Source: Plotosus lineatus (lineage: Eukaryota; Chordata; Actinopteri; Siluriformes; Plotosidae). Taken from it: a stretch of DNA of 64,000 bases. Below, in pieces: positions 43,589 through 54,992 of this stretch. The stretch is from assembly GCA_024760905.1 (NCBI GenBank), contig CM045729.1, forward strand, positions 82,546,550-82,610,549, written 5' to 3'. Position numbers and translations under genes: made by a program. The notes beneath the pieces were generated by a model. That model was not told the DNA's origin. It made no database searches and was given only the letters and a program-made list of their open reading frames with translations. Position 1 is the first letter of the stretch. Each line of letters starts with the position of its first letter.

Positions 43589-43853
43589 CCCCCCAGTGCA
43601 GCTAACTGGGTTATCAAAGGCGGGCCATGTCTCTCACTGTCTATGGCGTGAGGCATGTAAAAGAACCATTGCTGACTTTTGTAAAGAGTAGGCTGCAAAG
43701 CCGTCAGCGTGTTTCTGTCCCTTGCTAAAAAAAAGGGTTGTGACAGGAAGGGCATCCGACGTAAAAACCTCTGCCAAATCAAAATGTGCGAATCAGATGA
43801 TTCGCTGTGGCGACTCCTGAGTAAAAAGGGAAAAAGCCGAAAGGAAGACAGAC
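43589..43853 (+). repeat. dual-SINE, RTE-tailed headless copy with perfect target duplication
   Basis: Flanked by identical AGATGAAGTACACCAAA (43572-43588 and 43854-43870). Begins CCCCCCAGTGCAGCTAACTG with no tRNA head, then body and RTE module (GGTTGTGACAGGAAGGGCAT, TCGCTGTGGCGACTCCTGAG, AAAGCCGAAAGGAAGACAGA). Confidence 0.96.
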
Positions 43854-43936
43854 AGATGAAGTACACCAAATGTCAGAATAATCAGACCATGATCAGACTA
43901 TGCTCGTAAGAAATAATTATTTGAATAATGCTAATT

Positions 43937-44010
43937 GGGGGTATCACGACACAATGGTTAGCACATCCACCTCACAGCAAGAAAGTCTGGGATCGCATTG
44001 AGATGAAGTA
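43937..44010 (+). repeat. V-SINE-like head fragment
   Basis: ACACAATGGTTAGCACATCC and CCTCACAGCAAGAAAGTCTG, then unrecognised sequence. I see no gene in 44011-45059; the 70-codon frame at 44526-44738 resembles nothing I know. Confidence 0.65.
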
Positions 44011-45059
44011 GATTTATTTGCATGTAAATTGGATGTTTTTGTATCTGTTTTGTTCCTGTGTCATCATTCGCATGGCTATATCATAGTAAGCTGGTGCTAG
44101 CAGTGAGCAGCACAAGTGCACTGCATCGGAAGGGGTGTTAATACTTTGTGTTTTATGGCACAGCTCTATGCAGGACACTTACTCATGGAGAACATGGATA
44201 ACTACAGGGAGTTTTCTACATGCAGTTTATTTCAATACGGTGAACTCACTGCTTGCAAAATCAGTTCAACATCTCCGTCATGAGTCTGAACAGGAATAAA
44301 TAATATGAGAATGATGGAATTATTCTTCTGTTCTGTAAATCAAGTGGATTATTCGCCTTCGTACAGCTGTTAGAAACAGAAATTTAGACTGATCTCAATT
44401 AGTATACTCTTTTCTGTGGTGTGTCTGTGTTCAGCGTGTACTCACAGAGAGCCCTCAGGGGGTTACAGAGTGCATGTAGGCCAAGTACCTCCCAGATGCA
44501 CGCTGATAGGTAGTTTCATGCAACATTGGTTGCTATTAGGAATATCCTGTTGTCTGCAATTGAAATGGAAACCTGTTTATTTCAAACACTGCTGATGGCC
44601 TTTTACCTGAGAGGCACTCGTGGAAACCAACCGGGACTTTATACTGGCATATCACTGATGGAAATCAATGGAACCTTCAAATCAAGTTTGCAAATGGGGA
44701 CTTCACACCTAAGTAGCACTAGTGGAGACCAATGGTGACTCCACCCTCATGTACCAAAAGAAACGTATAAGGGACTTAATACCAGAGTATTAAATGGAGT
44801 AAATGGAGACTTCATAAGCAAGTTGAACCACCAGACAAAGATGGTCATGCTCTTGGTCTGGCAGCTAGAAATGTAAACATTTCCACAATAACATAAAAAA
44901 AATAATGTAACAGGTTTCCAGCTCATTCCGAATCGATCCTCAGATTGAGTTACTTCAATAAATGCAATAAATACTTCTCTTCTGCAACCATGATAAGAGT
45001 TTAATTTATGTTCTTGTATCTGTCATTATGACTGTTTAACTTAAGCTGGGTGTACAATT

Positions 45060-45535
45060 CTTCATTCATTTTCTAAGCCACTTAATCCTAATTAGGGTCG
45101 CGAGGAGGCTGACGCATGTCTCAGATGACTCTGGACGAGGGTGGGGAACACCCTGGACAGTTCACCAGGCCATTGCAGGGCCAACACTCACACAGCCATT
45201 CATACTCACACAACTAGGGGATATTTGGAACAGCCAATTAACATCAAGCTATTATAACACTAGTATCACACTTATGTGCCACAGGGGGTGCTAGTGTATA
45301 TGACTAACGTGTATCTGACAGACTCTTAATGACTATTTCCAGCACTCACACATCCATTCATACTCACACCAAGTGGTGATGTGGAACAGCCAGTTAGCCT
45401 ACTATGCATGATTTTGGACTGCATGAGGAAACTTACATAAGCACGGGGAGAATATGTGAATGCAAATGCATAACCTGGGAATTGAACCCAGGTTTTCTTG
45501 CTGTGAGGCAGACGTGTTAACCACTACACCAACCA
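45060..45535 (-). repeat. V-SINE-like SINE, possibly two merged copies
   Basis: The minus strand begins GGTTAACACGTCTGCCTCAC and AGCAAGAAAACCTGGGTTCA, with body and then an L2-type tail ending CCTAATTAGGATTAAGTGGC. The middle (45190-45400) repeats part of the body (CACACATCCATTCATACTCA and CACACAGCCATTCATACTCA), suggesting a partial duplication or two overlapping copies. Confidence 0.75.
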
Positions 45536-45742
45536 GGTGTACAATTCTGACAATATAAAATATTTGTTAAATTTAAATAAATAATTTATTCTGTTTATCG
45601 ACCTTATTATGCCACAACATCTATAGTGAGGGAAAATGCTTAATTGCATAGGAACCCCCCCCCCAAAAAAAACAAAAAAAACCCTGAGATTTATTAGAAA
45701 CTAAATTAAAACAGCTCACAGTCCACTCAGACAACACGTGAA

Positions 45743-45773
<31 letters not shown>

Positions 45774-45837
45774 TATACACATATACATACACACAGTGGT
45801 ACCTTGACTTATAAAGTTGTACACACATACATACATA

Positions 45838-46297
45838 TACAGGGATCCCTCACTTTCCACGGTTAATTGGGACTGAGATCCCCCCATGACTACCGAATTC
45901 CACGAAGGAGGATCGACCCCCTGACTGATGTATATGTAAATGTATATGCGTATATAATATCAATAAATACATATTCAGTGCTATAAAGACTTATAACAAT
46001 TAAACATTTAAAAATAATGCACAAGATGTAAATAAAATATAAATACACACGCATCTCACATAAAAATGTCAGTAGTTTTGATGGGGGGGGTTGGGTAGTT
46101 TTTTTTTTTTGTTTTTTGTTTAGGATTATTTATTTATTTATTTTTTACATATTGGCCTTGTTTTTGTGGCATTTTCCTTACCGTTTTCCCCTATTCTTCC
46201 TTAATTTCCTTATTTTTTAATTCAATGAATATAAAAAAAAAACGTGATGCACTGAAGCCGCATGAATTGAAGCACGAAGTAGCGAGAGATCCCTTTA
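45838..46297. mobile_element. Pogo-like MITE (CAGGGATCCCTCACTTTC ends)
   Basis: Left end CAGGGATCCCTCACTTTCCA, right end AGTAGCGAGAGATCCCTTTA. Same family as 48193-48663: shared ATGCGTATATAATATCAATA and AAGATGTAAATAAAATATAA. About 460 bases, no coding content. A fragment of the CAGTGGTACC-type element lies just before it (45797-45820). Confidence 0.82.
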
Positions 46298-46299
46298 TG

Positions 46300-46354
<55 letters not shown>

Positions 46355-46379
46355 GCATACAGGGATACATACATGCATA

Positions 46380-46712
46380 CAGTCGGCCCTCTACTTACGA
46401 AATTAATCCGTTCCAGAACATTTTTCGTAACCTGGAGTTTTCGTAAGTAGAGGCACATTTTACACACGTGATGCGTTCCAAGGCTCCCAAGACTACCCCA
46501 TAAACCCTATAAAAATTATAAAAGTACACCAATTTTGTATGAAATATGTATGGAATATGTGTTAAAAGTAAAAGAAAATTATTTATTAAACCATTTAAAC
46601 ATTTTATTAACATATTAAACCATTTTATTAACATATTATTAGTTAAACCATTATTAAACATTTTTTTATTAACACACACACACACACACACACTCTCTCT
46701 CTTTCTCTCTCT

Positions 46713-46794
<82 letters not shown>

Positions 46795-47508
46795 ACTCAC
46801 ATTTGTGTGCGGGCTCTGCCCACGCACAGCCAAACGCCGGAGCTTTTGAGATGGGGTATTCAAAGTACACTCCCCTGCTTGACAACGTTAACTTGTTTAC
46901 TTGTGGGATCGGAGGTCCGGATGAGCCGCGTTTTGCTCACATTCGGCGGAGCGTGCCACTTAAGAGTGCAAGAACATCTGCCTCCTTTCATCTCTGACTG
47001 ACTGCACGCAGTCCTGTGTCTGTCAGGGCAAGTGCGCCACATCTCTGCCCAAATCGGTCATAAAAACTGTCTTCATTCCTTATTGTTTCACTTGGTTGTC
47101 TAGTCATGTAAACCCATAATCATTACCAATGAGCCATGTTTATAAAATTATAAGATGAGCCCTCTCAAATAAACTCACAAAACTCACCGAAGCTTTTGGG
47201 GCACAACGCGGCTTGTCCAGACTTTTGATCTGTCAAGCAGGGAAGTGCGCTTTGAACACTTGTTTAGTACTCAACATTCACCTGTTTGCTTGAGGGATCG
47301 GAGGTCCGGATGAGCTGCGTTTCCCACATTTGGCGTTTCCATAATACCCATGATGCTTTTCGTGTTCCTTCGCCCCATTGTTCATGACGGGGTCCTAAGT
47401 TTTTCGTGTGTATTCATTGCAACTTTATTTTTTGTCTCAGGCTTTTAACCTTGCATAAACATTTGTAAGATTATAACTCTGCTAAGAAGACATGGTCAAC
47501 ACACGTGT

Positions 47509-47558
<50 letters not shown>

Positions 47559-47852
47559 TCCCGGTGAAAGTGATTCCAATTTGTGTGAGTGAAAAGAAGA
47601 AGCGGGCTTGTGGCATGCGGGCTTGTGATATCACAAAGGAATATGGCAAAACCCATCTACAATCGGTACAATATTGAAGCAGAAGGCCTTAAAAGATATA
47701 CTTTTATAATTTTTAAAGGGTTTAGGGGGTAGTATTGGGGGCCTTGGAACGAAGCAGGCCTTTTACATGTAAAATGCTACTCAACTTACGAAAAAATCAG
47801 GTTACGAAACCACTTCTGGAACGGATTAATTTCCTAAGGTGAGATACCACGT
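46380..47852. mobile_element. PG-A pogo-type element, copy 5
   Basis: TA-CAGTCGGCCCTCTACTTACG. Subterminal GTAAGTAGAGGCACATTTTA. Internal AC/TC microsatellites at 46672-46793 and 47510-47556. Transposase remnant GVCMRAC-type region near 47600 (EKKKRACGMRACDITKEYGK) and the common right-end block ATTTTTAAAGGGTTTAGGGG. The right end is poor (GGTGAGATACCACG), so the boundary is approximate. Confidence 0.82.
46672..46793. repeat. (AC)n-(TC)n-(AC)n microsatellite inside PG-A
   Basis: Compound repeat of about 120 bases. It produces low-complexity open frames on both strands. Confidence 0.96.
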
Positions 47853-47952
47853 TATTACTCACTCTAGCAGATACATCTGCAGCTAAACAGCTTGTGGCTG
47901 AAACATAAATAAATAATGGGACTTAAACTAAAGTGGTGAAGACATGGCTCCC

Positions 47953-47993
<41 letters not shown>

Positions 47994-48192
47994 CTCTCAT
48001 TATTAATTTTTTTACATTTTCTTGTAAAATCAGGGAAATGTACTTGATATAACTGATTACTGAGGATGAAACAGTTAGCATTTTTTTCATATTAACGTTA
48101 TATTTCGTTTTGTTGGCTTGTGTAGAGAGTGAATACGATTTTAGTGATATTTAATTACAGACAACCTATTAACCTATTTAATGAGAACAAGA

Positions 48193-48663
48193 TACAGGGA
48201 TCCCTCACTTTCTGCAGTAAATGGGGTCCAAGACTCCCCGCGACCGCCGATTTCCATGAAGTAGTATCAACCCCCCCCCCCCCCCGACTGACGTATACGT
48301 ACATTTATATGCGTATATGATATCAATAAATACTTATAATAACAATTAAACATTCAAAAATAAAGCATAAGATGTAAATAAAATATAAATACACACACAT
48401 ACAGACGCGCACCTCACATAAATGCGCACCTCACATAAAAATGTTAAGTAGTTTTGTTGAGGGGGTTTGGGTTGTTTGTTTTTGTTTATTTGGGGTTTTT
48501 TTTTTTGCATATTTGGCCTTGTTTTGTAGCATTTTCCTTAACTTTTCCCCCCATTCTTCCTTAATTTCATTATTTTTTTTTAAATTTTCGATTAATATTT
48601 TTGAAAAACCCACGATGCGCTGAAGCCGCAGAAACTGAAGCACGGTGTAGGGAGGGATCTCTG
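48193..48663. mobile_element. Pogo-like MITE, second copy of the 45.8 kb family
   Basis: Left end CAGGGATCCCTCACTTTCTG, right end GTGTAGGGAGGGATCTCTG. About 470 bases, interior closely parallel to 45838-46297. Contains a C run (48270-48286). No coding content. Confidence 0.85.
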
Positions 48664-49500
48664 TGTTTATTACCAAGAGGTTGTCCAGCTTTTTGTTTTT
48701 TATATCCCACACAGTAAAGTTCCATTGGTTTCCATTGGTGCACCCTGGGTTTGAAGTCCCGGTTGCTTTCCACTGGTCTTGCTGTCAGTTTTGCAGGAAC
48801 AAAAATATAAATTTCATTCGATTTTATGCTTTTCATCTCCAGAAAATTATTCACCAAGTTTCACTGGTCATTCGAGATCATACAATGTAATCAAGATGCG
48901 GATTTCAATTTTTTGCAAACGTACATGCTTGAGCAGGCAGATTTCCCAGCATCCCCTGCTTAAGCAACACTGACAGTAAAGACAGTGCTGTCAAAGATTT
49001 CTTAAATGAAGGCCTGAAAACATGAAATCACACTCTGATCCCACATGAAGACAATCTATAATCATCTCTTCACTGGATGTGTTTGCTCTCTCCCGCAGAC
49101 ATTCACATATCCACATGGAGACTCTTCCTAGTTCGGCCGTGGGCAGCCAGCCTTATTTATCACTTGAGCATAAATAAAAAGTGTTTTAGTACAACTTGAG
49201 TACAGCGATGGGAATACTACAGGTTTAAAAGTGATTGGAAAAGCAGAATGCTGTAGTATGTCTCACTTCAGGGTGGAAGCTGATCCTAAATCTAGTGCCT
49301 CATATAGACAAGTCGTGCAGAATTCTGAATTTGACTACGAGATATTTGCATAGTTGCTTGTTGCGAACGGCTAATTTGGCTACTGTTTGGCCTTTTTTAC
49401 ATTTGTGAGAATTGTGAGCATTTTGCAAAATTAAAGGAAATATATTTTAAAAGTTGTATCGGAACCCTGCTACAACATTAAGAAGTAACAGTTGTTCAAC

Positions 49501-51018
49501 TCAATTTAAACCAGGACTTTCAGCTGTCCCTCGGACACCCTGCCCAAATCCAGACATGGTTTTTAGTCCTCTCCAGACGTCCCGCACGTTGTTCTGAGCC
49601 CGCTTCTCCTCCAGCTTCTTCCCATAGTCCTTCTTTGCCCTCCTGATCCTCCACTGGAGCTCACACTGGACCTTCTTCTGCTCCTCTCTATCCCCCGAGA
49701 TGAAAGCCCTCTTTTTCTGGTTCAGGAGGACTTTAAGCTCAGGGGTGACCCATGGGTGATTGTTGGAGAAGCACCGTACCCTCCATGTTGGCACAGTGCT
49801 GTCCACGCAGAAGTTCATGTAATCAGTGATACAGTGTGTGAGGCCGTCGATGTCATCACCAAAGGAGTTACAAAGCATGCTCCAGTCTGTGGTCTGAAAA
49901 CAGTCCCTAAGCCTCTCATTGGTCTCCTCGGTCCACACTTTCACAGACCTCTTCTGCACAGGTTCCTTTCGCACCCTGGGTGTGTATTGGGGGAGCAGGT
50001 AGACCAGGTTGTGGTCTGATCGTCCCAGTGGGGGGAGGGGGGTGGAGCTGTAAGCGTCCTTCACATTTGCATACAGCAAGTCCAGTGTTTTATTGTCTCT
50101 TGTGGCACACTTCACGTATTGCGTGAACGTCGGGAGAGAGGCGAAGAGAGGGGCGTGGTTAAAGTCCCCGCTGATCAGAATCATGGCGCGGGGGTGACGA
50201 GTCTGTGTCTGATTAACGGCGCTGTGGAGACGCTCACACGCGGCTGCCGCATCAGCCGAGGGCGGAATGTACACGCAAAACACAATCACGTGTGAAAACT
50301 CCCTCGGTAGATAATATAGCCGCGCGCTCACCGCGATCAGTTCCAGGTCCCGCGTGCATAGCTGCTTCTTCACGTGCACGTTGGCCGGGTGGCACCATCG
50401 TTCATTCACATAGACCGCCACACCCCCTCCTTTCTTCTTACCGCTCTCCGTTACACTCCGGTCTGCACGCACAAGTGTAAATCCGTTAAGAGAAACCACA
50501 GAGTCCGGTGCGAGTTCATTCAGCCACGTCTCTGAGAAACACATGAGGCTGCAGTCCTGGTACTGCCTTTGCTGCTGGGTCAGTGCCGCCAGCTCCTCGG
50601 TCTTGTTGGCGATCGCTCGGACATTTCCCATGATGACAGAGGGAACACATGTCCTCCGCGTCTTTCGTCCCCTTCTGCAGCCTCTCCTTTTCCTCCGTAT
50701 TTCCACAGGAACAACAGGCTTTTCCGCGTGAAGGAGGGTGGGGGCGCGCAGGCCGAGGAGGGTCTCACGTGTGTAAGACCTGCGTTGCTCAGAGCCGTCG
50801 GTGAATGAGTTTCCTGACGCCGATCCAAAAAGTGAAAGTAAAAGTGCACAGAAAAACAAAAGCATCATAAAAGTGGGTTTCCCAGATGCAGTATTGAAGA
50901 AAGAAAAAGAAAATTTGAAAAAAGATAAAGAAACACGCCTATATACAATAGAAAAGAGAAAAAAAAGGAAAATAAACTGAAGAGCTCCTGTAACTGGCTG
51001 CAGGTCACCCGGCGCCAT
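49501..51018 (-). CDS. LINE ORF2 N-terminal part, 505 codons open
   Basis: Starts at the ATG at 51018 (MAPGDLQPVTGALQF). Residues about 14-70 are strongly hydrophobic in two stretches (IFLFFLFSIVYRRVSLSFFK; FMMLLFFCALLLSLFG). Then follow a basic region (RKRRGCRRGRKTRR) and the apurinic-type endonuclease: CFSETWLNE near 165, GGGVAVYVNERW, VIVFCVYIPPSAD, LISGDFNHAPLF, and LGRSDHNLVYLLP near 345. A lysine/arginine-rich linker (RRAKKDYGKKLEEKRAQN) precedes the stop, which lies in flanking DNA. Reverse transcriptase is absent. The open frame contrasts with the broken 20.7 kb copy. Most likely a young truncated transposon, not a host gene. The hydrophobic N-terminus is unusual and may be upstream UTR read as protein. 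Confidence 0.7.
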   Translation of the reverse strand: MAPGDLQPVTGALQFIFLFFLFSIVYRRVSLSFFKFSFSFFNTASGKPTFMMLLFFCALLLSLFGSASGNSFTDGSEQRRSYTRETLLGLRAPTLLHAEKPVVPVEIRRKRRGCRRGRKTRRTCVPSVIMGNVRAIANKTEELAALTQQQRQYQDCSLMCFSETWLNELAPDSVVSLNGFTLVRADRSVTESGKKKGGGVAVYVNERWCHPANVHVKKQLCTRDLELIAVSARLYYLPREFSHVIVFCVYIPPSADAAAACERLHSAVNQTQTRHPRAMILISGDFNHAPLFASLPTFTQYVKCATRDNKTLDLLYANVKDAYSSTPLPPLGRSDHNLVYLLPQYTPRVRKEPVQKRSVKVWTEETNERLRDCFQTTDWSMLCNSFGDDIDGLTHCITDYMNFCVDSTVPTWRVRCFSNNHPWVTPELKVLLNQKKRAFISGDREEQKKVQCELQWRIRRAKKDYGKKLEEKRAQNNVRDVWRGLKTMSGFGQGVRGTAESPGLN

Positions 51019-51030
51019 CTTGGAAATTAG
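49505..51030 (-). mobile_element. L2/Rex1-like LINE, 5' half only
   Basis: Same family as 20745-24206 but inverse. The 5' end is retained and the 3' half is missing, the reverse of normal LINE 5' truncation. The break comes after GTCCGAGGGACAGCTGA. No tail or target duplication is visible. A later deletion, or copying by recombination, is more likely than simple retrotransposition. Confidence 0.9.
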
Positions 51031-51837
51031 ACCATGAGGCAGTGATTGGTTGGTGGTTTTACAGGATTATAGAGCCACAGATGACGCACAGCTTTAAGCA
51101 GCATACAGTCATAATAAGGTGAAACATGGTCAGAATTTCTTAACATAACTGTAAGACGTCATTAAAGCAGAAAATAATTCGGTCTGCAACAGAGCACTGT
51201 AAGAAACCTTTAAAATGGTGCATCAGTAATACAGACTGAGTTTCTCTGCTTTCCAGGCAGAGAATCTCTGTTAGAAATGCCAGAGTCTCAGTAGCTCTTG
51301 GGATAGCGACGGACATGTCTCTGTGGGTAGTGAAGGTCGGTGGACTGCTTATCATGAAGCAAAAATAGAGCAACAATGCACCCGGATTGAACAGACATCC
51401 CATGCGGTTGTCAGGACATATGAACACTTCCACTGGAATAGATCATTAAGCACTGTTCAATATTCTGAGCTTAAGGTCACTCAGTTTCTTACCTACACAT
51501 AATATAAAGGCAGATACTGTCCCAGGTTGGGCTTCTATCAGGTTGTACTTTGTGGTTGCAGCCAGAGCCACTGAAGAAATTCTCTCAACTGACACCAAGA
51601 AAAATTCCTATTAGTCATATTATGTGATATCTGAAAGCCACAGACAAAAAGCTAGCTATATTAAAAAGAACGCACGGTCTTTCCAGCAGCTTTCCACTTT
51701 GATTACCTGTAAGATGGAATGAAGTCTAGCCCTTTGCTAATCTCAGCTGTACACTGTATCCTGACCTGTCAAGGGATGGGTGGAGGGTTATCACTGTACA
51801 AGGACCATGTCAGGAAGCCTGTACAAACGGGATAGTG

Positions 51838-52418
51838 CAGCGCTTCTCAAATAGTGGAGCATGATGCCGTGGGTGGGGGGGGTGCTGAGGGGAGCGCGTA
51901 TGACCCTGGGGAACATGCTTTTCTGGAATTGTGTATGAGAATTAAGTGTAATTGTACCTCCACTCCACTAGTTGGCAGTGGTGCTCTCATTGTCACGCTA
52001 TGCTGTATCAGTTTTTCGCATGAGCAAACCATATGAAGTGCAGTAAACAATCCCTCAGGAAACAACACGGAAAATTTTCTAATAGGAACGAAGAGAAAGG
52101 TAAAGAGAGACGGCAATATTAAGACATAAATAAGTTGAATGAGTTTAAATATGGATTTTTTTTTTTGTTAATTTCAGGCACATTGGTGCACTTTAAATCT
52201 TTTCAATTACAGATTAAAAACAATGTTGATGAAGTTTTTCTTTATTGTACGTTGAACAATATTTCTTTTTTGTTTTTAATGATATCATGTTATGCAGAGC
52301 TGAACTAATAACAATTTTATAGCCATAATACTATTTATAGTCGCTCGTGGGGCAGTGGGGGGCATGAAATGTTTTTTTTTCTTCTTCCGGGGGGGCAGAA
52401 AATAATTGAGAGGCACTG
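51838..52418. mobile_element. hAT element (CAGCGCTTCTCAA family), 581 bases
   Basis: Ends CAGCGCTTCTCAAATAGTGG and AATAATTGAGAGGCACTG. Target duplications GGATAGTG and GGCTAGTG match at 7 of 8. Same family as 16014-16287. No transposase frame. Confidence 0.88.
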
Positions 52419-52679
52419 GGCTAGTGTGAAAATGGGTGAGAATTCAAACAACCAGGGACAACAGTGGGAATGTGTACCAAACACACTGACTGGAATGCAG
52501 AGTCCTGGGATTGTTCTTTATGTTGTACACTTATTCAAGGATTGTCCTGGGATTTTCCTGATGTTGGATAGTTATTTGGGGATTGTCCCAGGATTGTCCT
52601 TTATGTTTGATAGTTATTTGGGGATTGTCTGGGATTGTCCTTTATGTTGGACAGTTGGACAGGGATTTCTGGCACTCAA

Positions 52680-52995
52680 CTAAACTTCGTTCAGGTCCGC
52701 CTCACAGAGCAAAAGTTTCAGTTTGAGTCTCAGGCTTGGACATTTCTGCGTAGCATTGAAAAGCCCTGTGCTTGCATTGGTTTACTCTGGGTAATCTAGT
52801 TACATTGCACAGTCCAAAAACATGTACAGTAGGATGTTCTGAATTTGCCCCCAAGTGTGAATGTGAATGGTTTTGTGTATGCTAGCCCTAAAGTGGTCTG
52901 CTGAGCTGTTCAGGGTGTACCCTTCCTTTGCCCGGTATCGGTTGAGACAGGCTCAAACCTCCATGCAGTTTAGGAAATGACTGAGTGGGTAAAGT
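52680..52995 (+). repeat. V-SINE-like SINE
   Basis: CAGGTCCGCCTCACAGAGCA, TTGCACAGTCCAAAAACATG, GTGTGAATGTGAATGGTTTT and the L2-type tail (GTTCAGGGTGTACCCTTCCT). Divergent. Upstream, 52515-52670 has a short degenerate direct repeat of TTATTTGGGGATTGTC. Confidence 0.8.
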
Positions 52996-53308
52996 TTACG
53001 CATTTGAGGCTCATTCTCACAAAAAGGGATTGGGGAAAATAATAATGAAATAAATAAAACTGAAGTATGCTGATAACCCTGGTGTGCGGTGTCAGGGTGA
53101 AACTTTTGCATCACAAAAAAAGAATGACTTCAATTAACCTTTATCAAAAGGCGTGTGATTTATGCGTTGGCGGGTGAAGGTCACTTCATTTGCACTTGTC
53201 TGAAATTGCTAATGCAATCATCCTCTCAGCAGAAACGCTTTTGTTTTTTTAAATCAATTGCATTCCGTCATGACCATAAAAAAACCCTTTTCCCTTGGAA
53301 ATTATATG

Positions 53309-53565
53309 CAATGGGGCAATGGTGGCCCGGTGGTATGATGCTGGATTACTGATCCCGGGGTTGGGGGTTCAAGCCCTTCTATCACCGGGTTGTCACTGCT
53401 GTCTTCCCAGTGCACTAACTGGGTTACTAAAGGCTGGCTGTGTCTCTCACTGTCTATGGTCAGAGCTTCATGTAAAAGAACCACTGCTGAATTTCATCAA
53501 GAGGAACTGCATAGTGAACAGTGTGTTTCTGCACTCGGCCCTCGCCTAAAGTTGGCACGACCAGT
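53309..53565 (+). repeat. dual-SINE, L2-tailed copy (tail truncated)
   Basis: Head GGGCAATGGTGGCCCGGTGG with B-box region GGTTCAAGCCC; body ACTAACTGGGTTACTAAAGG; then only the start of the L2-type tail (CTCGGCCCTCGCCTAAAGTT). Confidence 0.88.
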
Positions 53566-53702
53566 TCTAGATCGAACTACAACATATGAGTTAATAAGAG
53601 ATCAGGATAAGATGAGACTGTTTTATATTGGGTACTTTGATTCTCAGTGGTCACTTCAGAAGTCAGCCAAGCCAAAATAATAAACAAAACACATCTTACT
53701 AG

Positions 53703-53962
53703 ACCCCCAGTGCAGCTAACTGGGTTATCAAAGGCCGGCCATATCTCTTACTGTCTATGGTGTGAGGCATGTAAAAGAACCATTGCTGACTTTTGACAAG
53801 AGTAGCTACAAAGCCGTCAGCGTGTTTCCACCCTGCGATGGCCTTGTGAGCAGTCCAGGGTGTACTCTGCCCTCACCCGAAGTTGGCTGGGATGGGCACC
53901 AGCCTCCCCGTGACCCTAATTAGGATTAAGCGGTTACAGAAATTGAACTGAATGAACATCTT
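53703..53962 (+). repeat. dual-SINE, L2-tailed headless copy
   Basis: Begins GACCCCCAGTGCAGCTAACT without a head, body, then complete L2-type tail ending GACCCTAATTAGGATTAAGC. Flanks ACATCTTACTAGA and ACATCTTAATAGAC look like a slightly mutated target duplication. Confidence 0.9.
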
Positions 53963-54060
53963 AATAGACAGTAATCTAATCTAATTTAAATATCACCATC
54001 AAATTAAAAAACAAAACAAAAATCAGCTTCTCTTGCTACCGAGTGAACCTAGTGGTGGTG

Positions 54061-54095
54061 GTGTGTGTGTGTGTGTGTGTGTGGGGGGGGGGGGG
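54061..54095. repeat. (GT)n-(G)n microsatellite
   Basis: About 11 GT units then about 13 G. A further (GT)n run of about 21 units lies at 54895-54936. Confidence 0.95.
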
Positions 54096-54700
54096 TAGAA
54101 ATTTACAAGTGAACATATGTATAACATGTACAATACATTTAAATTACTAATCAGATCTGGGGGAAAAAACACCAGCAGCGTCAGCACCAGGCACAAGGTC
54201 ATGCACAGATAGACAGCAATAAAACTGACACGAGCAGAAACTGGTTCACACACACACAAACACACACACACAGCTGTGATTTGCTGCTGCTTAAATTCAC
54301 CTCTGGAAGTGCATACCACCAATCTCAACACAGGAGACGGGGACAAGTTCAAGTTTGTCAATTCAGAAACAGGATTCAGTGCAGTGGACTGGGTTTAAAA
54401 AGTTGACACGAAAACAAAACAGTCATCCCACCACCAATACAGACAGAAGGAAAACACCAAAAAAGTGGAAATACAAACAGGGACCTAACAGCCGAGTCAA
54501 GAATCTGAACTCACAGCGAGGTCACGGTGAGCTCATATGAGAGCGCGCCCTATGAGTTCTTCACAGGCTCACCTTGTAACCTCATGGTTGGCTCAAAATG
54601 ACCTCACAATGTGAACTCAGAATGATGGTGTGAGAATAGTATGGCCTCACAGTGCACTGTTGCGTAGAAAAAAGTTCTGTAGAAACATTGTGAAACATTA

Positions 54701-54891
54701 CCAGAAGTCGTAGCCTAATGCTTAGAGAAGTATCTTTTGGGACCAAAAGTTGCTGGTTTGACTCCCAAGTGTGGCAGTAGTTGAGTGAGTGGCACTCCTC
54801 CTTCACATAAAATGGCAGAGGTGCCCTTGAGCAAGGCACTTAACCCCAACTGCTCTCTGGGTATCCCAATGTGTGTGGCAGCCCACTGTTC

Positions 54892-54937
<46 letters not shown>

Positions 54938-54950
54938 CACTTTGTATGGG
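54701..54950 (+). repeat. tRNA-derived fish SINE (third type)
   Basis: Head GTAGCCTAATGCTTAGAGAA and GCTGGTTTGACTCCCAAG as B-box region. The body GTGCCCTTGAGCAAGGCACT and TTAACCCCAACTGCTCTCTG is a widespread fish SINE signature. Ends in the (GT)n repeat. Confidence 0.82.
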
Positions 54951-54992
54951 ATAAATACAGAGGAACTAATTTCCCTTATATGATTAATACAA

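Noticed and set aside
44526..44738. 70-codon frame in a repeat-poor stretch
   Set aside because: No recognised domain, no convincing acceptor and donor, and length expected by chance.
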